64,000 bases of DNA from NCBI GenBank assembly GCA_963835135.1, contig CAWIEF010000002.1, forward strand, positions 688,573 through 752,572. Direction: 5' to 3'. The notes beneath the pieces were generated by a model, which did not search any database, was not told the origin of the DNA, and saw only the letters and a list, made by a program, of their open reading frames with translations. Source of the stretch: JAVVHH01 sp963835135. GTDB lineage: Bacteria > Pseudomonadota > Alphaproteobacteria > Acetobacterales > Acetobacteraceae. A program made the position numbers and the translations under genes. This document shows, one piece after another, positions 15,592-24,074 of this stretch (position 1 is the stretch's first letter; each line of letters opens with the position of its first letter).

Positions 15592-15642
15592 GCCGGTGAG
15601 AGCGGGGTGATTAGCCCGCGACGGCGAGGAGTTCAACCCTCC

Positions 15643-15825
15643 TCATGGGCGCTCGGGCAAGTCCGAGCCCGGCGGATCCTCGTCCAGCTCTGGCGGCGGA
15701 CCAGGGATCGCGTACGCGCCGCTGAACCACCGGCCGAGATCGACGTCGGCGCAGCGCGGCGAGCAGAACGGGCGATAGCGGGCCGTCTCGGCCGGACGGC
15801 CGCAAATGGGACAGGGTTTGGTCAA
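15643..15825 (-). CDS. yacG: YacG, DNA gyrase inhibitor, zinc-binding
   Basis: This 60-residue protein has the YacG zinc site: CPICGRP near residue 5 and FCSPRCADVDLGRWFSGAY near residue 20, giving four Cys ligands. YacG binds GyrB and inhibits gyrase. The start is TTG at 15825, overlapping the RNase E/G stop as TTGA; no ATG is available, and the Met expected before TKPCPICG is the TTG. The acidic, Pro-rich tail (ELDEDPPGSDLPERP) is typical. It is the last gene of the infA-maf-RNase-yacG series. Confidence 0.9.
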   Translation of the reverse strand: MTKPCPICGRPAETARYRPFCSPRCADVDLGRWFSGAYAIPGPPPELDEDPPGSDLPERP

Positions 15826-16853
15826 TGGGATGATCTCTCGATCCGCCAGGCGCAGGAGGCAAGCGCCGGGTCGGGCTTCGGTATCAGGGCACGCCCGGTG
15901 CGTCCTGCAAGGTCGGTCAGCGCCACGCTGTCACGGGCCAAGGCAGCGGCGACGTCGGGGGCGCAGGTCAGGCCGAGGGAGAGGTAGGGCGCGGCCGCGG
16001 TCTCGCGGTCGATGGTCCGCAGCGCGGCGAGGCCGGCGGCATGCGGGCCGGACAGCAACTCGTGCAGCGGCGGGCGCACGCGGCGGCGGACGATTTCGGC
16101 CAGCCCGAGCGCGGTGAAGCCGAGCAGCCGGGGCTGGAGCGGATCGGCGGCGAGCGCCGCGGCCAGGGCGGGCGCGAGCTTCGGCCGGCGTGCGGGGCTG
16201 AGGCCGGCCGGGTCGATGAGGATGGCGCCCGACAGATTGCGCAGGCGGATCTGGTGCGCGAGCGCGGGCAAGGCGGCAAGATTGGCAGCCATTTGGGCGG
16301 CCGCCTTGGCCCCGCGGAAGGCGGTCGCGGCGGCCATGTCGAGGTCGATCGCCACCAGAGCGGGCGTGGGGTAGATACTCGCCCGCATGCCGGCCGGCAG
16401 ATCGACCTCGCGCTCGGACAGCGCGGCGATCTCGTCGGCAAGCCAGGCTGGGAAGACCCCGTCGGCCGGGACCAAGCCCGGGTATGTCGCGAGTATCTCG
16501 TCCAAGGGCGTGGGACCGCGGCTGACGAGCCCGGGTTCGCCCTGGCTGGCGGGGGCGGCGGCAAGGCGTGGGCCTTTGCCGCCCTGGCCGGCGCGGACGA
16601 CGCGGACCGTCAGCAGCGTGCCCTCGCTCGCGCCGGCGGCACCCTGGCTGTCGGGGAGAAACCCGTCGCCGTCCGGCAGCGCGACGAACGACCCGGCCAT
16701 TGCCGGCACATGCGTGGTCACGCGACCGCGGTAGATGTCACCAACCCCATCGGGCGCGCCGGGCCGCCATAGGGCAAAATCCCGCAGCGTGTTCCCTTCG
16801 AACACGGCCGCGCGGACCTCGCCCGGGCTGCGCTCGACGAGCATGCGGATCAC
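15822..16853 (-). CDS. Ribonuclease E/G family protein, short form
   Basis: This 343-residue protein has the N-terminal S1-like segment GDIYRGRVTTHVPAMAGSFV and the catalytic core with both metal-binding Asp contexts, ALVAIDLDMAAATAFRG and LSGAILIDPAGL, as in RNase E/G. The Zn-link and the large scaffold domain of RNase E are absent, and the catalytic region is shorter than RNase G (~490 aa), so it is one of the reduced homologues found beside maf and yacG in alphaproteobacteria. The GTG at 16853 overlaps the maf stop (GTGA); an ATG three codons later is an alternative. Its activity on rRNA is not certain. Confidence 0.82.
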   Translation of the reverse strand: MIRMLVERSPGEVRAAVFEGNTLRDFALWRPGAPDGVGDIYRGRVTTHVPAMAGSFVALPDGDGFLPDSQGAAGASEGTLLTVRVVRAGQGGKGPRLAAAPASQGEPGLVSRGPTPLDEILATYPGLVPADGVFPAWLADEIAALSEREVDLPAGMRASIYPTPALVAIDLDMAAATAFRGAKAAAQMAANLAALPALAHQIRLRNLSGAILIDPAGLSPARRPKLAPALAAALAADPLQPRLLGFTALGLAEIVRRRVRPPLHELLSGPHAAGLAALRTIDRETAAAPYLSLGLTCAPDVAAALARDSVALTDLAGRTGRALIPKPDPALASCAWRIERSSH

Positions 16854-17404
16854 GGCACGGGAAAGCCGCGCCCGCGCAGGACCTGCGCCGTCTCGAACAG
16901 CGGCAGGCCGACGACGCCCGAATAGCTGCCCGATAGCAGTCGCGTGAAGCCCGCCGCCCGGCCCTGGATCGCGTAGCCGCCCGCCTTGCCGACGCCCTCG
17001 CCACACCGTGCATAGCCGTCCACCTGATGGTCGGTCAGCCGCGCGAAGACGACGGCGGTGATGCAGACGCGGGCCGACTGGCCGCCGTCCGGGCCGGTGA
17101 GCACGAGTGCGGTCAACACCTGGTGCCGTCGGCCCGAGAGGAGGGCGAGGCATGCTCGAACGCCGGCCGTATCTTCCGCTTTGGGCAAGATGCGGCGCCC
17201 GAGTGCCACCACGGTGTCGGCGGCCAGGACGAAGCTGCCCGGTGCGGTCGCGGCGGCCGCCTTCTCCCGTGCCATCCGCTGGACATAGTCGCGCGGGGTC
17301 TCGCCCGCGCGGTGCGTCTCGTCGATGTCAGGACCGACGACGCTGTCGGGCACGATGCCGATCTGCGCCAGGAGTGAAAGGCGGCGAGGGCTCGCCGAAG
17401 CCAG
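16850..17404 (-). CDS. Maf-like nucleotide pyrophosphatase, start codon irregular
   Basis: The protein has the full Maf pattern: LVLASASPRRLSLLAQIGI, DIDETHRAGETPRDYVQRMA, VLAADTVVALGRRILPKAED, LLSGRRHQVLTAL, GGYAIQGRAAGF and GSYSGVVGLPL. Maf proteins hydrolyse non-canonical NTPs. The essential SASPRR motif lies upstream of the first ATG/GTG/TTG in frame (a GTG at 17353). Going further upstream, the frame stays open back to a TGA inside infA with no canonical start. The CTG at 17404-17402 is offered only as a boundary; the coding frame extends at least to 17413. Either a non-AUG start is used or a base is wrong near the start. Confidence 0.78.
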   Translation of the reverse strand: MASASPRRLSLLAQIGIVPDSVVGPDIDETHRAGETPRDYVQRMAREKAAAATAPGSFVLAADTVVALGRRILPKAEDTAGVRACLALLSGRRHQVLTALVLTGPDGGQSARVCITAVVFARLTDHQVDGYARCGEGVGKAGGYAIQGRAAGFTRLLSGSYSGVVGLPLFETAQVLRGRGFPVP

Positions 17405-17424
17405 AACGAGCGGCGGCGCGGCTC

Positions 17425-17643
17425 TTACTTGAAGCGGAACGTGATCCGTCCCTTGGACAGGTCATACGGAGTCATCTCGACGTTGACCCGGTCGCCGGCA
17501 AGAACGCGAATACGATTCTTGCGCATCTTGCCCGACGTGTGCGCGAGGATACTGTGTTCGTTGTCGAGCTTCACGCGGAACATGGCATTGGGCAGCAGCT
17601 CCATCACCGTGCCACTGAACTCGATCATGTCTTCTTTAGACAT
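17425..17643 (-). CDS. infA: Translation initiation factor IF-1
   Basis: This 72-residue S1/OB-fold protein starts MSKEDMIEFSGTVMELLPNA and ends GRITFRFK, which is full length and nearly invariant for IF-1. IF-1 binds the A site of the 30S subunit with IF-2 and IF-3. It heads the infA-maf-RNase E/G-yacG series on the minus strand. An AAGA box precedes the ATG at a usable distance. Confidence 0.97.
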   Translation of the reverse strand: MSKEDMIEFSGTVMELLPNAMFRVKLDNEHSILAHTSGKMRKNRIRVLAGDRVNVEMTPYDLSKGRITFRFK

Positions 17644-17715
17644 TAGGTTCCCAGATCTTCCATATAGCTGTCCTTGTTACACGTGGCCGGAACATGAGCA
17701 CGGGACTGGTTCCGG

Positions 17716-19008
17716 TCAAGCGCGCAACAGACGCTGGCTGATACTACGCGCGTGCGCCGTCAAGCCCTCGGCTTCGGCGAGGGCGATCGCGGCCGGGCCG
17801 ATGCGGGCGAGGGCGGTGGGGTCGCACTCGACCCAGGTGGTCCGCTTAAGGAAGTCGAACACCGATAGGCCGGAGGCAAAGCGGGCGGTGCGCCCGGTCG
17901 GCAGCACGTGGTTGGGCCCGGCCACGTAGTCGCCGACCGCCTCGGGGCAGGAAGGGCCAAGGAAGGCCGCGCCGGCGTGGCGGATGTTCTCGAACAATGC
18001 TCGCGGGTCGGCGACCATGATCTGCAGGTGCTCGGGGGCGAGTTCGTTGACGAGAGTGACCGCCTCCGCCCAATCGCGTGCCACGATGATGCACCCGTGA
18101 TCGCGCCAGCTCGCACCGGCAATGGCCGCCCGCGGTAATGTTGCGAGGGCGCGTTCCACGGCGGCCGCCACTGCGTCGGCCAGGGCGGCGTCCGTCGTGA
18201 TCAGGATGCTCTGAGCGTTCTCGTCGTGCTCGGCTTGGGCCATCAGGTCCATGGCGATGTCGGCCGGGTCCTGGGCCGCGTCGGCCATCACGACCACCTC
18301 CGAGGGGCCGGCGATGCTGTCGATGCCGACGCGGCCGAACACCTGGCGCTTGGCCTCGGCGACATAGGCGTTGCCGGGGCCGACGATGCGATCGACTGGC
18401 GGCATCGTCGCGGTGCCGTAGGCGAGGGCGGCGACGGCCTGTGCGCCCCCGACCCGGTAGATCTCGGACACGCCGGCGCGCTGCGCGGCGGCGAGAACGA
18501 GCGGCTCCAACTGCCCGCCGGGGCAGGGGACGCACATGGCGATGCGGCCGACGCCGGCGACGCGGGCGGGCAGCGCGTTCATCAGCACGGAGGAGGGATA
18601 GGCCGCCTTGCCCCCGGGGACGTAGAGACCGACGGCATCGAGGGGAGACCAGCGCATGCCGAGATGAAGGCCGGCATCGTCGGTCTGCTCGAGGTCGGCG
18701 GGCATCTGGGCGCGGTGGAACGCCTCGATCCGGCTGGCGGCCAGATCGAGCGCGTCGAGCAGCGCGGCGGGCACCGCGGCGGTGGCAGCTTCGATCTCGT
18801 CGGGCGTTACCCGCAGCGTGGCGGGGGTGAGGTCGAGACGGTCAAAGCGGCTGGTGTAGTCGATCAGGGCCGCATCACCGCGGGCGCGGACGTCGGCAAT
18901 TATGGCGGCGACCGGCGCGTCGACCCGCGAGGTGGTGTCGCGGCCGTCGGCGACGAGGGCGCGGAATGCGGCGGGGAAGCTGCCATCGGTGGTGGCCAGG
19001 CGCTTCAT
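17716..19008 (-). CDS. hisD: Histidinol dehydrogenase
   Basis: This 430-residue enzyme performs the last two oxidations of histidine synthesis. Diagnostic segments are GLYVPGGKAAYPSSVLMNAL, YRVGGAQAVAALAYGT, IVGPGNAYVAEAKRQVFGRV, DSIAGPSEVVVMAD, and the zinc-ligand regions LMAQAEHDENAQSIL and NELAPEHLQI. The ATG at 19008 (MKRLATTD) is preferred to an in-frame start 99 bp upstream that would add an Arg-rich segment overlapping a dispersed repeat. It follows hisG on the same strand. Confidence 0.96.
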   Translation of the reverse strand: MKRLATTDGSFPAAFRALVADGRDTTSRVDAPVAAIIADVRARGDAALIDYTSRFDRLDLTPATLRVTPDEIEAATAAVPAALLDALDLAASRIEAFHRAQMPADLEQTDDAGLHLGMRWSPLDAVGLYVPGGKAAYPSSVLMNALPARVAGVGRIAMCVPCPGGQLEPLVLAAAQRAGVSEIYRVGGAQAVAALAYGTATMPPVDRIVGPGNAYVAEAKRQVFGRVGIDSIAGPSEVVVMADAAQDPADIAMDLMAQAEHDENAQSILITTDAALADAVAAAVERALATLPRAAIAGASWRDHGCIIVARDWAEAVTLVNELAPEHLQIMVADPRALFENIRHAGAAFLGPSCPEAVGDYVAGPNHVLPTGRTARFASGLSVFDFLKRTTWVECDPTALARIGPAAIALAEAEGLTAHARSISQRLLRA

Positions 19009-19074
19009 GATGACGGCTCGTCGGTTGGGCTGGCGTCTGGGCGCGTGGTGCGTCGGCACGGACGGCTCTTGCCG

Positions 19075-19113
19075 CTCTGGGCTGCCGCGTCGCTGCGCTC
19101 CTCGCATTGACGG
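19075..19113 (-). repeat. Dispersed palindromic repeat (CGTCATTGCGAG type), copy 1
   Basis: On the minus strand this reads CCGTCAATGCGAGGAGCGCA followed by GCGACGCGGCAGCCCAGAG. It resembles the CGTCATTGCGAG-AGCGAAGC-AATCCAG elements scattered between genes in many alphaproteobacteria. It lies in the hisG-hisD gap. See the copies at 19931-19970 and 35395-35425. Confidence 0.6.
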
Positions 19114-19132
19114 AAAGGGTGGGGTGGGGTGG

Positions 19133-19834
19133 TCATGCCGGTTGGGTTTCGACGGCGTGGCGGAAGCGGGCGATGAGGGCGCCGACGGCTTCGGGGCGAG
19201 TTTTCAGCGCGGTGCGGTTGACGATCAGGCGGCTGGTGACCTGGGCGATCACTTCAGTCTCCTTCAGGCCGTTGGCCTTCAGCGTGCTGCCGGTCTGCAC
19301 GAGGTCGACGATCAGGCGGGAGAGCCCCAAGCCCGGCGCCAACTCCATCGCGCCGTTCAGGTGGACGATCTCGGCCTGGATGCCGCGGGCGGCGTAATGC
19401 TTTCGGGCGATGTTGGGATATTTGGTCGCGACTCGCACGCGGGACCATGTCGCCGGATCGTCCAGCCCCGCCGTTTCGACCGGCTCGGCGACACTGACCC
19501 GGCAGCCGCCGATGCCGAGGTCGAGCGGGGCGTAGATCTCGGGGTAGTCGAACTCCATCAGCACGTCGGCGCCGCAGATGCCGACATGGGCCGCGCCGAA
19601 CGCGACGAAGGTCGCGACGTCGAAGGGGCGCACGCGGACGACGTCGAGCGCCGGGTCGTCGGTCGGAAAGCGGAGGCGGCGGCTCTCGTCGTCGAGCAGG
19701 TCGGGGGCCGGCACGATGCCAGCGCGGTCCAGCAGCGGGCCGCACTCGCCGAGGATGCGGCCCTTGGGCAAAGCGAGGATGAGCGGAGAATCGATCTCCG
19801 GCGCCAACGCGGCGGCCGGAAAGGGGGCGGTCAT
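19133..19834 (-). CDS. hisG: ATP phosphoribosyltransferase, short (HisG-S) form
   Basis: This 233-residue protein catalyses the first step of histidine synthesis (ATP + PRPP). Visible motifs are LILALPKGRILGECGPLLDR, RPFDVATFVAFGAAHVGICG, the PRPP-binding region RVATKYPNIARKHYAARG and VDLVQTGSTLKANGL. The C-terminal regulatory ACT-like domain of long HisG is missing, so it should need HisZ, which is not in the window. The ATG at 19834 is chosen over an upstream in-frame start that would add 31 low-quality residues. Confidence 0.94.
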   Translation of the reverse strand: MTAPFPAAALAPEIDSPLILALPKGRILGECGPLLDRAGIVPAPDLLDDESRRLRFPTDDPALDVVRVRPFDVATFVAFGAAHVGICGADVLMEFDYPEIYAPLDLGIGGCRVSVAEPVETAGLDDPATWSRVRVATKYPNIARKHYAARGIQAEIVHLNGAMELAPGLGLSRLIVDLVQTGSTLKANGLKETEVIAQVTSRLIVNRTALKTRPEAVGALIARFRHAVETQPA

Positions 19835-19930
19835 TGGAAATCTCTGGTGACGATGGGCGCGGGGACTACCACTCTTGGCGGCTGGCGGGAAGCCGCGGGC
19901 GCTCACGCCTGCCCTGCCGTTCGCCATCGC

Positions 19931-19970
19931 GAGCCGCCCCTTGGCGGCGCTGCGCGCCTCGCAGTGACGG
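19931..19970 (-). repeat. Dispersed palindromic repeat (CGTCATTGCGAG type), copy 2
   Basis: The minus-strand reading starts CCGTCACTGCGAGGCGCGCA and continues GCGCCGCCAAGG. It is a diverged relative of copy 1, located in the murA-hisG gap and ending 4 bp before the murA stop codon. Confidence 0.5.
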
Positions 19971-19973
19971 ACC

Positions 19974-21245
<1,272 letters not shown>

Positions 21246-21271
21246 GCCGGTCTTCCTTACAGACGATTCCC

Positions 21272-21827
21272 TTATAGCCTGGGCAAGGCCACTCCGCGCT
21301 GGTGCATGTATTTGCCCGCTTTGTCCGCGTAGCTCGTCTCGGGCGGGCTCGCCCCCTGCAAGAACAAGAACTGACATATTCCCTCGTTGGCGTAGATGCG
21401 GGCCGGCAGCGGCGTCGTGTTGCTGATCTCGATCGTGACCTGGCCTTCCCACTCCGGCTCGAGCGGCGTCACGTTGACGATGATGCCGCAGCGGGCATAC
21501 GTGCTCTTGCCCAAGCAGATCACCAGCACGTCGCGCGGGATGCGGAAATACTCGACCGTGTGGGCCAGCGCGAACGAGTTCGGCGGGATGATGCAGGACG
21601 GGCCCGGTCCGGGTGACGAAGCTGTCGGAGCTGAAATTCTTCGGGTCGACGATGGCGCTGTCGACATTGGTGAACACGCGGAACTCGTCCGACACGCGTG
21701 CATCGTAGCCGTAGCTCGACAAGCCATAGCTGATGATCCCGTCGCGCTTCTGAGACCCGACGAACGGGTCGATCATCGCGTGGGCGGTCGCCATTTGGCG
21801 AATCCAGTGGTCGGGCATCACGGGCAT
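21272..21827 (-). pseudogene. dcd: dCTP deaminase gene with a frameshift
   Basis: The first part reads MPVMPDHWIRQMATAHAM, GIISYGLSSYGYDARVSDEF, and ends VDPKNFSSDSFVTRTG. The rest continues in another frame as CIIPPNSFALAHTVEYFRIP, LVICLGKSTYARCGIIVNVT, EGQVTIEISNTTPLPARIY and ends HQRGVALPRL. Both halves are excellent Dcd, which deaminates dCTP to dUTP for dTTP supply. One extra base in the GC run at about 21598-21612 breaks the frame; removing one G would restore TGPSCIIPP. All else is intact, so this is either a sequencing error or a very recent mutation. Confidence 0.85.
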
Positions 21828-21880
21828 CCCGATGCGTCTAACGCAGGCGGCGGACGAGGGCCAGCCTGAGTCGCGCCGGG

Positions 21881-22081
21881 CTAATCGTCCCGAGTGTTGG
21901 GATCCTGGGCCGCCGCCAGGTCGAGCGCGGCCCTTGCTTCTATTTGTTGCTTGCGGCGGCGGAGATTGAGCCGAAGCGCATCGGCTTCGCGTCTGAGACG
22001 AGTTGGATTTACGCTCGTCGGGGTCAGTGTCGGCTGCTTGCGGCGATGGTCGCCTCCATCGGCCGCGCTATCGTCCGGCAA
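21881..22081 (-). CDS. Small basic protein with an LRxNLRRRK motif
   Basis: The product is 66 residues with a TTG start at 22081, overlapping the end of the upstream small gene by 14 bp. The core RLRREADALRLNLRRRKQQ resembles a short conserved alphaproteobacterial element of the ALRxNLRRRKxQ type found in many small proteins of unknown function. The N-terminal third is poorly conserved in style, so the start may be later. It sits upstream of dcd on the same strand. Confidence 0.5.
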   Translation of the reverse strand: MPDDSAADGGDHRRKQPTLTPTSVNPTRLRREADALRLNLRRRKQQIEARAALDLAAAQDPNTRDD

Positions 22082-22223
22082 TCCATATCACCGCGTGGAC
22101 GATCGCCCACCAACCAGCCAAGCCCAAGGTGAGCGCGATCAAAAGTTCGGAGCCGACTGGCACTTCGTGTTTGCCGCCGTTTTGGTCTGCGGCGTGAAGG
22201 TTCGGCGGATTCTGCCGAATCAT
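22068..22223 (-). CDS. Small single-pass membrane protein (51 aa)
   Basis: An ATG at 22223 follows GGGAGC with good spacing and opens MIRQNPPNLHAADQNGGKHE, then a hydrophobic helix, LLIALTLGLAGWWAIVHAVI, and a stop at 22068. The hydrophilic head and single C-terminal helix are clearly protein-like. It overlaps the next small gene, so the two are probably one transcript. No family is recognised. Confidence 0.6.
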   Translation of the reverse strand: MIRQNPPNLHAADQNGGKHEVPVGSELLIALTLGLAGWWAIVHAVIWIAGR

Positions 22224-22602
22224 GGTTTGCTCCCGTCAACATTAACTGTCGGTTAGGCACAACCCTAACGAACCCCGCCACATATAAGTCAAGTAAGCGA
22301 CGGAAACTCGCACAAATGTGATGGTGAGACGCGAATAAATCATTAAAAAGCCCAAATCCGCACGTCGTGCAGCCGAAGAGACTACAAGCGGCGACGGAAT
22401 GACATGCAGTCCGCGCGGTTACGCTGTGGATCTCCTCATCCAGCAACAAATATACCAGAACGTCTTCGAATCGAGACTGGCCGGATCCACCGCGGTGCCG
22501 ACTATGCCGCGACGAGTCGTCGTGCCAACACGAGGCGCCGCCCGATCATGCTGCCGTTCACCCTTGCGTCAGCGCGCACATCCACGCACATCGTAGGCGG
22601 TG
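22224..22602. other. Divergent intergenic region before the Fur-family gene
   Basis: This 379-bp gap separates a minus-strand small gene from the plus-strand Fur-family gene. It contains the most A/T-rich stretch nearby (about 22255-22370). On the minus strand, TTGACT with TAGGGT ~19 bp downstream is a weak promoter candidate for the small gene. I see no convincing ORF; the open frames here have poor codon statistics and no ribosome-binding site. Confidence 0.4.
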
Positions 22603-23151
22603 ATGGACGGACCGGTCATGCGACAGCACCAGAGCGGCGACGACGAGCAGACGGCGCACGCCGGCCGGCCCGGTTCCGGCCTCGTGCGCGAGCCGCTGGC
22701 CGACAGCATCGAGCGGCTCTGCCAGGAGCGCGGCCTGAAGATGACCGGTCAGCGCCGCACGATCGCCCGCGTGCTGTCCGAGGCGGACGATCATCCCGAC
22801 GTCGAGGAGTTGTATCGGCGCGCCTCGGTGCTCGACGACCGCATTTCGATCGCCACGGTGTATCGCACCGTGCGGCTGTTCGAGGAGAAGGGCATCCTGC
22901 AGCGCCGCGATTTCGGCAGCGGACGCGCCCGCTACGAGCCCGTGGACCAAACTCCGCACTACCACCTGATCGACGTCGAGTCCGGCAAGGTCGTGGAGTT
23001 CCGCAGCGCCGAGCACGAGCGGTTGGTGCGCGCGGTGGCCGAGCAGCTCGGCTTTCAGGTCGTCTCGTTGCGCCTGGAGGTGTTCGGCCGCAAATCGCCC
23101 GATGACGCGCTCCCGCCCTCGGGCAAGCACCGGGCCAAGAAGCCGGGATGA
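22603..23151 (+). CDS. Fur family metalloregulator (Fur/Mur-like)
   Basis: This ~182-residue protein has a winged helix at residues ~35-115 (GLKMTGQRRTIARVLSEADD, HPDVEELYRRA, ISIATVYRTVRLFEEKGIL) and the metal/dimer segment PHYHLIDVESGKVVEF. The second domain lacks the CxxC pairs of E. coli Fur and resembles alphaproteobacterial Fur/Mur, which often respond to Mn or Fe. The first His of the usual HHDH motif is replaced (PHYH). The ~35-residue N-terminal tail is longer than usual; ATGs at 22603 and 22618 are both possible starts. Confidence 0.85.
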   Translation: MDGPVMRQHQSGDDEQTAHAGRPGSGLVREPLADSIERLCQERGLKMTGQRRTIARVLSEADDHPDVEELYRRASVLDDRISIATVYRTVRLFEEKGILQRRDFGSGRARYEPVDQTPHYHLIDVESGKVVEFRSAEHERLVRAVAEQLGFQVVSLRLEVFGRKSPDDALPPSGKHRAKKPG

Positions 23152-23221
23152 TGGCGCCCTTGCGATAGGGTTGCCGAGCGGCCCCCGCGGCCCTATACGG
23201 CACGAGCGCTTAGCGAAGTTC

Positions 23222-23296
<75 letters not shown>

Positions 23297-23312
23297 TTTT
23301 CTCAGGTTTGAG

Positions 23313-24074
23313 ATGCCCAGATTGTTCGACATGCAGGGCCAAGTCGCCCTGATCACCGGGTCGAGCAAGGGCATCGGCCGCGCCATTGCCGAGCGCATGG
23401 CCGAGCAGGGCGCCCGGGTCGTGATCAGCAGCCGTAAGCAGGAGGCCTGTGACGACGTCGCAGCCGGCATCCGTGCCGCCGGCGGCCAAGCGATCGCCGT
23501 CGCCTGCAACATCGGCCGCAAGAACGAGCTCGAAGCATTGGTCGGGCGCACCCTCGCGGAGTGGGGCCAAATCGACGCGCTCGTCTGCAACGCCGCGGTC
23601 AACCCCTATTTCGGACCCAGCGCCGGCATTCCGGATGACGCCTGGGATCGCATCATGGGAAGCAACATCCGCAGCAACCACTGGCTCTGCACCATGGTGC
23701 TGCCAGGGATGGCCGAGCGCGGGGACGGGTCGGTGACCATCGTCTCCTCGATCGCCGGCCTGCGCGGGACGGCGACGCTCGGCGCCTATGGCATCTCGAA
23801 GGCGGCCGACATGCAGCTCGCGCGCAACCTCGCCGTCGAGTGGGGGCCGCGCGGCATCCGCGCCAACTGCATCGCGCCGGGACTGGTGCGCACCGATTTC
23901 GCCCGCGCGCTCTGGGAGGATCCGGAACTCCTGCAGCGCCGGATGTCCGAGACCCCGCTCCGCCGCATCGGCGAGCCCGACGAGATCGCCGGCGCCGCGG
24001 TGTTCCTGGCCTCCGCGGCGGGCCGCTTCATGACCGGCCAAACCATCGTCATCGACGGCGGGCGCACCTGCTGA
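23313..24074 (+). CDS. SDR family oxidoreductase
   Basis: This 253-residue classical short-chain dehydrogenase has cofactor motif ITGSSKGIGRAIA (TGxxxGIG, ~residue 15), the CNAAV variant of NNAG, catalytic Ser in IVSSIAGLRG, and YGISK (Tyr/Lys). The C-terminus, MTGQTIVIDGGRTC, is typical. The Arg-containing SSRK after the first strand suggests NADP(H). It is coupled to the downstream M20 hydrolase by a CTGA overlap, so it may act on the same substrate class; the substrate is unknown. Confidence 0.88.
   Translation: MPRLFDMQGQVALITGSSKGIGRAIAERMAEQGARVVISSRKQEACDDVAAGIRAAGGQAIAVACNIGRKNELEALVGRTLAEWGQIDALVCNAAVNPYFGPSAGIPDDAWDRIMGSNIRSNHWLCTMVLPGMAERGDGSVTIVSSIAGLRGTATLGAYGISKAADMQLARNLAVEWGPRGIRANCIAPGLVRTDFARALWEDPELLQRRMSETPLRRIGEPDEIAGAAVFLASAAGRFMTGQTIVIDGGRTC

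Noticed and set aside
22399..22596. 65-codon plus-strand frame before the Fur-family gene
   Set aside because: It has no ribosome-binding site, a Cys/Arg-rich patternless product and codon usage unlike the neighbours.
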